From NCBI GenBank assembly GCA_003696975.1, contig RFGT01000121.1:1-34710 (forward strand): DNA of 34,710 nucleotides. The letters run 5' to 3'. Within the stretch, counting starts at the first letter, position 1; every line of letters begins with the position of its first letter. Positions 28,335 through 34,710 of the stretch are shown here, piece after piece. Source of the DNA: Nitrospirota bacterium (lineage in GTDB: Bacteria > Nitrospirota > Nitrospiria > Nitrospirales > UBA8639). The position numbers and the translations under genes were made by a program. The notes below the pieces were generated by a model. That model saw only the letters and a program-made list of their open reading frames with translations, was not told the origin of the DNA and made no database searches.

Positions 28335-29009
28335 ATGAAGGGAAGAGTCGCGCATCCTCGGAATTCTCTCATCTACCGCATTGTGGTCGGCGTGCTGTTC
28401 CTAGGCGTAGGGGGAATCGGGCCCTTACCAGCTTGGGGCATTCAAGTCAATTTGACCCTTGAGGAGGCGAAGCAGATTCTGGCCTCAGGTCGCGAGCCGA
28501 TGGAAAAAGCTAAAGGCCTTGAGGATGTGGCGCGAATCTTTAAAGCCTCTGAAAAACCCTTTCGTGTCGGTGCCGATCCTGAGCAAGAGCGATGCGGTAC
28601 CAGCGCAATTCTGAAAACCAAGCATTATTGGCTCGAATATTTTGGCCGTCGGGAAGCTGCAGAATCGAAACGGCAGAACCGGACCATTCGAATGCCCGAG
28701 GACAAAATCCGTGATATCTTGGCCATGCCGAATTTGGAAATTGAATTGTGGTTATGCGGGCAAGAAGAATTTTTTGCCGAGGGAGTCGATGTGGCGCTTC
28801 AACAGGGTTCCCGGAATATTATGCCGGTGGACAAAGGGAAACCTAGCCGCGGACGAAGAATTCCTGGGTCAGATTCCGATTATGTCTCCCGATTCTCAGC
28901 TCGTTTCGCCTACGACGACTTCGATCCCAACGCAAAAACGAACATTGTCGTCTTTTTCCCGGATGGAAAATTGATCACGTTGGAAGCCGATTTTTCGAAG
29001 ATCCAATAA
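28335..29009 (+). CDS. Hypothetical exported protein
   Basis: AAGGAGAAG SD then ATG 28335; signal peptide-like 'IVVGVLFLGVGGIGPLPAWG'; remainder unrecognised. Confidence 0.75.
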   Translation: MKGRVAHPRNSLIYRIVVGVLFLGVGGIGPLPAWGIQVNLTLEEAKQILASGREPMEKAKGLEDVARIFKASEKPFRVGADPEQERCGTSAILKTKHYWLEYFGRREAAESKRQNRTIRMPEDKIRDILAMPNLEIELWLCGQEEFFAEGVDVALQQGSRNIMPVDKGKPSRGRRIPGSDSDYVSRFSARFAYDDFDPNAKTNIVVFFPDGKLITLEADFSKIQ

Positions 29010-29111
29010 AATAACGCCTTGGGAAGTCCGCACGCTCTCGTGGCTTCTCTTCTCTTATCCCTGGCCTCTCCTGAGATAAGCGGCAGGGGGAACGGAACTG
29101 CGCGAGACGGT

Positions 29112-30845
29112 TTAGCTCACATCCAATTCAGCCAATCGCAACGTATACAAGTGATGATACAGCCCACCACGCCGTATGAGCTCCGCATGAGTTCCCTCTT
29201 CCACGATCCGACCTCGATGCAAGACGAGAATCCGGTTCGCTTCTTGAACTGTCGTAAGACGATGGGCAATGACGAGCGTCGTGCGTCCTGTCATGAGGCG
29301 TCTCAATGCCTGGTACACGAAAAATTCCGATTCCACATCCAGCGCAGAGGTGGCTTCATCTAAGATGAGGAGGCGAGGTTGCTTGAGAATGGCTCGAGCA
29401 ATGGCGATACGCTGACGCTGCCCACCAGACAAGGCAATCCCCCTTTCTCCCACGCGAGTGTCGTATCCATCGGGCAGCGCAACAATAAAATCATGAGCAT
29501 GCGCAGCCTGGCTGGCTGCGATTACTTCTTCCGCGGTGGCCGAAAGACGCCCATAGCGAATATTATCAAAGATTGTCCCCCCAAACAGCATTGTCTCTTG
29601 AGGAACAAGGGCAATTTGCTGGTAGAGACTCTCCAGTGTGACCAACCGCAAGTCGTGCCCGTCAATGCAAATATTCCCGGCAAGGGGGTCGTAAAATCGG
29701 TGGAGCAGATTGGCGATCGTAGTTTTCCCTGCTCCGGTTGGCCCTACTAATGCCACTATTTCTCCAGGTTCAATTTCAAACGAAAGGTCAGTAAGGATGG
29801 GATGCCGAGAGTCATAGGCAAAATGAACATGTGAGAACTGGACATGACCTTTCACAATGGGCAGAGGATACGCCTGAGGATGGTTGGTGACGTCCGGTTG
29901 CAGGTCCAGCAATTCACACACTCGATGCATGGCTCCCTGGGCTTCTTTGATCTGAGAAAATACCCTGGCGGCTGAACCGAACGGGCCGATTAAGATACCG
30001 GCGAACAGGGCAAATGCCAGCAACTCTCCTGGGCTCATGGTGGACTCAATAACCTGCATGCCTCCATACCAGAGCACTGCCGCTGCCATGGTGAGAGTTA
30101 ATAGCGTGATAGTCGGAATGAAAATTGCTAGTACGGCTGCTCGGCGCAGTGCGGTGGCAACCACGGCTTGCAAGGCCCCTGCAAATCGGCGCTGTTCCCA
30201 TTCGGTTTGTACAAAAGATTTCACCACCCGAATGCCTGACACCACCTCCTCGATAACCGTCGTCAGCGTGGCCGTGTGATCCTGCGTTTGAGTGGAGAGG
30301 GCTTTCAACCGCCGGCCAAAAAAGCGAGCCACGAGCGCCAGCACAGGGAGCAGCAGCAAAATAAGGCCACAGAGTTGCCAATTCATGTAAAGTAGAAAGC
30401 CGACTCCTCCAAGGAATGTCACGAGATGCTTGGCCGAATTCATAGGCAGTTCACTCGTCAGCGTCTGCATGGCATTGATGTCATTCATCAGTCGTGAGAG
30501 AATTTCGCCGGTTCGTCTCGTCGCAAAAAAGCGCAGCGAGAGCGTCTGGAGATGCGCAAATACATGAGATCGGAAATCGGCCATGATGTGCTGGGAAACT
30601 CTGGTGGATAGATACGTCTGGCCCATTGACAACACACTCTGTGCGACCGCCACGCCTACAAAGGTGAGCAAGGTTTCAGTCATCATCTGCTGTTGGCGCT
30701 GAACTGTGATAATGTCCCAGAGTTGGCCGGCGAGGCGGATCAGAATCAAGTTCAATGCGGCCACAGCCATGACCATGAGACCCGCGGTGACCAAGGCGGG
30801 AATGTGCGGACGAATAAAGGGAGCGAGACGCTGCCACAACGTCAT
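29112..30845 (-). CDS. ABC transporter ATP-binding/permease (MsbA-like exporter)
   Basis: TM domain followed by NBD with Walker A 'ALVGPTGAGKTTIANLL', signature 'ALSGGQRQRIAIARAILKQPRLLILDEATSALD'. Confidence 0.96.
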   Translation of the reverse strand: MTLWQRLAPFIRPHIPALVTAGLMVMAVAALNLILIRLAGQLWDIITVQRQQQMMTETLLTFVGVAVAQSVLSMGQTYLSTRVSQHIMADFRSHVFAHLQTLSLRFFATRRTGEILSRLMNDINAMQTLTSELPMNSAKHLVTFLGGVGFLLYMNWQLCGLILLLLPVLALVARFFGRRLKALSTQTQDHTATLTTVIEEVVSGIRVVKSFVQTEWEQRRFAGALQAVVATALRRAAVLAIFIPTITLLTLTMAAAVLWYGGMQVIESTMSPGELLAFALFAGILIGPFGSAARVFSQIKEAQGAMHRVCELLDLQPDVTNHPQAYPLPIVKGHVQFSHVHFAYDSRHPILTDLSFEIEPGEIVALVGPTGAGKTTIANLLHRFYDPLAGNICIDGHDLRLVTLESLYQQIALVPQETMLFGGTIFDNIRYGRLSATAEEVIAASQAAHAHDFIVALPDGYDTRVGERGIALSGGQRQRIAIARAILKQPRLLILDEATSALDVESEFFVYQALRRLMTGRTTLVIAHRLTTVQEANRILVLHRGRIVEEGTHAELIRRGGLYHHLYTLRLAELDVS

Positions 30846-30960
30846 GGGTCACATAAGAAGGAAATCCTTCCCGAACAAGGACCTTGGGGATCAAGGGATT
30901 TTGGGACTACATCCACTCGGACAGGAGGGCCTGAAAGAGAAAAAAATAATCGATGGAGGA

Positions 30961-31182
30961 TCATTCAAGCTGTGTCACAGATTCAATCATGTTTTTGTTT
31001 AAGGCCACAAAGTCAGCTTGTTCTTTTCCATCAATCACCACATCTGTTAAGGTGATAAAAAACACCGCCTCGTCGTTAAATAAATCCGAGACCCGATTGC
31101 GCATGGAGGGGATAAAGAGATTCCCTGTATACGTACTCAATGCGGTCCGAACGCGAATCCTTGCGCGTTTACCCAAATGCAT
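30961..31182 (-). CDS. Small conserved protein, DUF6812-like
   Basis: 73 aa; 'TYTGNLFIPSMRNRVSDLFNDEAVFFITLTDVVIDG..ADFVALNKNMIESV'; GAGGTGG SD; 27 nt downstream of the 31210-31305 ORF. Family name is a tentative recollection. Confidence 0.7.
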   Translation of the reverse strand: MHLGKRARIRVRTALSTYTGNLFIPSMRNRVSDLFNDEAVFFITLTDVVIDGKEQADFVALNKNMIESVTQLE

Positions 31183-31209
31183 CGTTCCACCTCACTTGTG
31201 GTGTGACCG

Positions 31210-31305
31210 CTAGTTTCGTCGTCTTGCAAATTTCATCCGCCGGCGCAGCTTTTTGTGTTTGTGTTTACGCATCTTTTTCCGCCGCTTCTTGACAACACTT
31301 GACAT
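31210..31305 (-). CDS. AURKAIP1/COX24-domain protein, bS22/mS38-like small ribosomal subunit protein
   Basis: Not in the supplied ORF track. Translation MSSVVKKRRKKMRKHKHKKLRRRMKFARRRN*, preceded by AAAGGA SD 6 nt before ATG; matches the 'VxKKRRKKMxKHKxKKLRRR' pattern of the family. Confidence 0.88.
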   Translation of the reverse strand: MSSVVKKRRKKMRKHKHKKLRRRMKFARRRN

Positions 31306-31435
31306 GCTTTGTCCTTTCAGTCCATCTCCTTTTCATGAATGAACACTCTGAAGAACGCCGATGCCCACACTCGGACCACAGATCTTCCTCCCTCCATAGA
31401 AGATTGGAGATGCGGGCATGAGAGGGAGCGTGTCA

Positions 31436-31465
31436 CTGGTAGCACAGGCTCACAAGACGTGTCAA
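31436..31465 (-). promoter_or_regulatory. Predicted promoter for the bS22-like / DUF6812-like gene pair
   Basis: Minus strand TTGACA (31465-31460), 18-nt spacer, extended -10 TGcTACCAG (hexamer 31441-31436). Confidence 0.4.
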
Positions 31466-31522
31466 GAAAATGCTCTTCGGCATAAAAGCCTTCATCGGCC
31501 TTCGGCCATTCTCGAACTTCTC

Positions 31523-31553
31523 TTGACCATATCTGCATTTTTCTCGCTATAAT
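31523..31553 (+). promoter_or_regulatory. Predicted promoter for the lipoprotein gene
   Basis: TTGACC (31523-31528), 19-nt spacer, perfect TATAAT (31548-31553). Confidence 0.55.
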
Positions 31554-31566
31554 GAAGATTCATACA

Positions 31567-32046
31567 ATGAGTAGGGGCCATCATGTCAGTACCGCATACG
31601 GAAGCGTCACGTGGATGGGGCTTATGGTCTTCTTTCTCACCGCGTGTACCTCCACACCTCCACGTTACCCTGAAGATCATGCTCGATTCGAGCGAATCGT
31701 TGAAGCGGTCGAGACCTTACGCCGAGCCTACGAGCAACGAGACGAGGCCGCCATCCACGACTTAGCCTTGCCTCTCCAAGAGGTCGAGCAACTCGAGCAA
31801 GAAATCGCCCGCGACTTTTCCACATTTTCAACCATTACCCTGACCTGGGCCATCGACCGGATTACCATCAAAGGAGATTTGATTTTTGTGGCCATCCACT
31901 GGGACGGGATATGGAATCGGCCTGCCGCCAAGCAACCGATCCACGAGGCAGGCCATGGGATACTCATTTGGAGCGGGACTCAGGTAATCCTGTGGGCGGG
32001 TGTCGAAGGCGATGTTCCCTTCGGTATCGCCGATCGACTGTCATGA
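31567..32046 (+). CDS. Hypothetical lipoprotein
   Basis: Lipobox-like 'MVFFLTACTST'; the TATAAT overlaps the ORF-track ATG at 31552, so the Met at 31567 (or 31615) is more likely. C-terminal part reads like an NTF2/SnoaL-type fold but is not recognised firmly. Confidence 0.7.
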   Translation: MSRGHHVSTAYGSVTWMGLMVFFLTACTSTPPRYPEDHARFERIVEAVETLRRAYEQRDEAAIHDLALPLQEVEQLEQEIARDFSTFSTITLTWAIDRITIKGDLIFVAIHWDGIWNRPAAKQPIHEAGHGILIWSGTQVILWAGVEGDVPFGIADRLS

Positions 32047-32095
32047 TCTCCGAGCGAGACGGCACCATAGCGGATTATTGCACGTAAACGATCGT

Positions 32096-33727
32096 ATGAA
32101 CCTTCGCCAAGGACCAGAAGCGGATTTCCTTGTGATCGGCAGCGGGGTGGCTGGCCTTCGGGCAGCGATCGAATTAGCCGCCTATGGGCAGGTGCTGATT
32201 GTCACAAAGGGAAGCCCGCTGGAGAGCAATTCCGTCTATGCCCAAGGAGGTGTCGCCGTCGCGATGAGCGAAGACGATGACGTGCACCTGCACTTTACCG
32301 ACACGCTCAACGCGGGACACCAGCTTGGCCGAAAAGAGGCGGCGCGAGCCCTTGTGGAAGAGGGACCGGATCGCATTCAGGAATTGATCGAATGGGGCGC
32401 CCAATTTGACACGGTGAATGGCAAGCTGGCCTTTGCCCGAGAAGGAGCCCATAGCCGTCGGCGAGTTCTTCGTGCCAAGGGAGATGCTACCGGCATAGAA
32501 ATTGTGCGCGTACTCCTGCAACGCGCTCGTGAACAACCGTCAATTCACTGGCTTGACGGCCATTATAGTATCGACCTAGTGGTCCAAGATGGCCGATGCT
32601 GTGGGGTTCTCGTGATGAACGAACTCAGCAGTGAGCGATGTCTCTTGCGAGCCTCGGCCGTGATTTTAGCCACGGGGGGAGCTGGCCAGGTCTTTGCCCG
32701 AACTACGAATCCGCCCAATGCCACAGGCGATGGAATCGCGATGGCCTACCGGGCTGGAGCCGTTCTCGAAGACATGGAGTTCGTCCAGTTCCATCCCACA
32801 GCACTCTACCTTCCTTCCACCCCCCCGTTTCTCTTATCCGAAGCCATTCGAGGAGAAGGGGGAATTCTCCGCAATCGCCAGGGCGAGCGGTTCATGCCGC
32901 GTTACCATCCTGACGCCGAACTGGCCCCGCGGGACATCGTGGCCCGCGCTATCTGGTCAGAAATGGCGGCCACTCGGGCAAGACATGTATTCTTAGATGT
33001 GACCCATCTTGACAGCCGATTTCTCAAACAGCGATTCCCTACCATCTATACTACCTGCCTTCGATTCGATATCGATATCACCGAGGAATGGATTCCCGTT
33101 TCACCAAGTGCCCATTACCTGATGGGCGGCATTCAGACAAATATTGATGGAGAAACCTCTGTGCCCGGGCTGTATGCCGCTGGTGAAGTCGCCTGCAGCG
33201 GTGTGCATGGAGCCAATCGGCTAGCAAGCAACTCGCTGCTCGAGGGGCTCGTCTTTGGGGTTCGAGCAGCTCGAGCCGCCACCCAGTGCCCCTCTCCCCC
33301 CCCGGGAAACTCCCTCTGTCGAGAACTCGCCCGCTTGAGAAGGGTCTCTCCGCAGCGGCTTGATGATGCAGAGAAACTCCGCAACTCGTTGAGACGTTTG
33401 ATGTGGAACAAAGTGGGACTAGTCAGAACAGGCGAGTCGTTAGCCAGCGCCCTAGCACAACTGTCCCGGTGGGAACGCGCCTTGGAGATCCCTCTATGGA
33501 GTCGAGCCGACCTGGAGGTCAAAAACATGGTGCAGGTGGGGCGGTGCATCGCAGAAGCCGCTCTGTGGAGAGAAAACAGCTTAGGCGCGCACTTCCGAGC
33601 AGATTTTCCGACACGGGCCGGCTCCGCGTGGAAACTACACAGCCACATCACCTGCCCTAGCTCTCCCTTTTTTGCTACTCAAGACCCCCCGGTGCAACAA
33701 CCTGATCAGTCCCACCAAGCCTCTTAA
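32096..33727 (+). CDS. nadB: L-aspartate oxidase
   Basis: 'ADFLVIGSGVAGLRAAIELAAYGQVLIVTKG', 'SNSVYAQGGVAVAMSEDD', 'HSRRRVLRAKGDATG', 'EFVQFHPTALY', 'HYLMGGIQTNIDGETSVPGLYAAGEVACSGVHGANRLASNSLLEGLVFG'. Start corrected from 32000. Confidence 0.96.
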   Translation: MNLRQGPEADFLVIGSGVAGLRAAIELAAYGQVLIVTKGSPLESNSVYAQGGVAVAMSEDDDVHLHFTDTLNAGHQLGRKEAARALVEEGPDRIQELIEWGAQFDTVNGKLAFAREGAHSRRRVLRAKGDATGIEIVRVLLQRAREQPSIHWLDGHYSIDLVVQDGRCCGVLVMNELSSERCLLRASAVILATGGAGQVFARTTNPPNATGDGIAMAYRAGAVLEDMEFVQFHPTALYLPSTPPFLLSEAIRGEGGILRNRQGERFMPRYHPDAELAPRDIVARAIWSEMAATRARHVFLDVTHLDSRFLKQRFPTIYTTCLRFDIDITEEWIPVSPSAHYLMGGIQTNIDGETSVPGLYAAGEVACSGVHGANRLASNSLLEGLVFGVRAARAATQCPSPPPGNSLCRELARLRRVSPQRLDDAEKLRNSLRRLMWNKVGLVRTGESLASALAQLSRWERALEIPLWSRADLEVKNMVQVGRCIAEAALWRENSLGAHFRADFPTRAGSAWKLHSHITCPSSPFFATQDPPVQQPDQSHQAS

Positions 33728-33749
33728 CCCCAAGGCATCCGCAACAGGT

Positions 33750-34676
33750 TCAGCAATTCCCTGAACAGGCACCATGAGGTGAGTGCGTCAGCTCCCGTTC
33801 GCGGTACGCACGAAATCCTTGCTGGAGGTATTTGGTCACAGGTCCGGGCACAGGAGCGGGGAACATCGTCGTCCCCAGTTGGTGCACCGGCAAAATCTCA
33901 AATCCCGTGTTGGTCAAAAAACATTCGTCGGCTGCCAAAAGCATCTGGAGAGGATACATCCCTTCCTGTACGGGCACTCCATATTCTTGAGCCACCGTCA
34001 ACACAACTTCTCGAGTAAGACCTGGGAAAATTCCACATCCGACAGAAGGCGTATACAGACACCCGTGCTGGACAAAAAAAATGTTACTCGTCGAGCATTC
34101 AGCTACCCACCCCTTGCTATTGAGCATCAGTCCATCAAAAGCTCCGGCCTGTAGAGCCTCTTGCTTGGCGAGAAGCGCATCTAAGTAATTGAGCGATTTC
34201 AGATGCGTAAGGAGCGTGGCGGCCGCATTCCGCCTAGTCCGAGCCACCACAATCCGCACCCCGCTTTGATACAGGTTTTCCAACGAAGGCCGGAGCGGAC
34301 GGGCGAACGCAACGGTTGTGGGTGAACAACAGGATGACGGATCCAATGTGGGTTCCCCGCTTCCCCGTGAGAGGGTCAGACGAATGAGCGCATCCCTGAG
34401 CCGATTGCGGTACAACAGTTCATGAAAGATAGCTAACCACTGCCGAGGACCGCGAGGGGGAGGCGTGATCCCCAACATCTCGGAGGCCTGGGAGAACCTT
34501 GTCAGATGACGCTCTAAGAGAAAGATTCGGGTATCGTAGGCTCGTAGTGTCTCAAAGACTCCATCGCCATACAAAAAACCATAGTCAAACACCGAAACCA
34601 GTGCCTGAGTGTGTGGGACAAACCGATCATTGAGGAAGACCCACATCGCCTTAGCCGAGGAATTTTTCGCTTCCAT
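33750..34676 (-). CDS. Class IV PLP aminotransferase (branched-chain aminotransferase / aminodeoxychorismate lyase family)
   Basis: 'VSVFDYGFLYGDGVFETLRAYDTRIFLLERHLTRF', 'KSLNYLDALLAKQEALQAGAFDGLMLNSKGWVAECSTSNIFFV', 'GIFPGLTREVVL'. IlvE versus PabC not resolved. Confidence 0.9.
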   Translation of the reverse strand: MEAKNSSAKAMWVFLNDRFVPHTQALVSVFDYGFLYGDGVFETLRAYDTRIFLLERHLTRFSQASEMLGITPPPRGPRQWLAIFHELLYRNRLRDALIRLTLSRGSGEPTLDPSSCCSPTTVAFARPLRPSLENLYQSGVRIVVARTRRNAAATLLTHLKSLNYLDALLAKQEALQAGAFDGLMLNSKGWVAECSTSNIFFVQHGCLYTPSVGCGIFPGLTREVVLTVAQEYGVPVQEGMYPLQMLLAADECFLTNTGFEILPVHQLGTTMFPAPVPGPVTKYLQQGFRAYRERELTHSPHGACSGNC

Positions 34677-34710
34677 CAGCAGAGTGCGGTAAGGAGGGCT
34701 TGCGCTTTAT

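Noticed and set aside
31317-31538. 73-aa minus-strand ORF upstream of the bS22-like gene
   Set aside because: Begins upstream of the predicted promoter and overlaps the divergent promoter; no convincing RBS or family. More likely leader sequence.
33749-33767. GTTCAG..CTGAAC hairpin between convergent nadB and the class IV aminotransferase
   Set aside because: Short stem without U-tract on either strand and overlaps the coding end of the aminotransferase.
1-34710. Search by eye for CRISPR arrays, tRNA/rRNA genes, transposases, phage or toxin-antitoxin modules
   Set aside because: None recognised; the window looks like conserved chromosomal backbone.

Overview
This is a bacterial chromosomal window, tightly packed and mostly made of housekeeping genes. 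Gene content and protein style suggest a Nitrospira-like organism (Nitrospirota), but that is inference and was not searched. The minus strand from ~15.3 to ~2.6 kb carries a long co-directional run: ilvB-ilvN-ilvC-psd-pssA-leuA-leuB-NHL propeller-asd-DUF2905-SpoIID-queA. Below it lie a CydA-like/cytochrome c fusion, an ArsR regulator and a PstS-like lipoprotein. The middle has bioF, a CbiX/SirB-type chelatase, a DUF523/DUF1722 protein, and a nitrite-uptake/reduction pair (FNT channel plus NirA). The right part has a metallophosphoesterase, an orphan protein, folK-panC-ogt, a DapL-like aminotransferase, a GATase, a methyltransferase, an MsbA-like ABC exporter, nadB and a class-IV aminotransferase. 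The most interesting items are: (1) a 31-codon, very basic ORF missing from the supplied ORF track that looks like an AURKAIP1/COX24 (bS22/mS38-type) ribosomal protein; (2) two tandem attenuator-like structures in the leader of the nitrite transporter/reductase genes; (3) a diverged CydA-like membrane protein fused to a c-type cytochrome; (4) a cytosolic NHL propeller embedded in the leu/asd operon; (5) a long structured ilvB leader with a tiny uORF lacking Leu/Ile/Val codons. No tRNA, rRNA, CRISPR array, transposase or phage genes were recognised.
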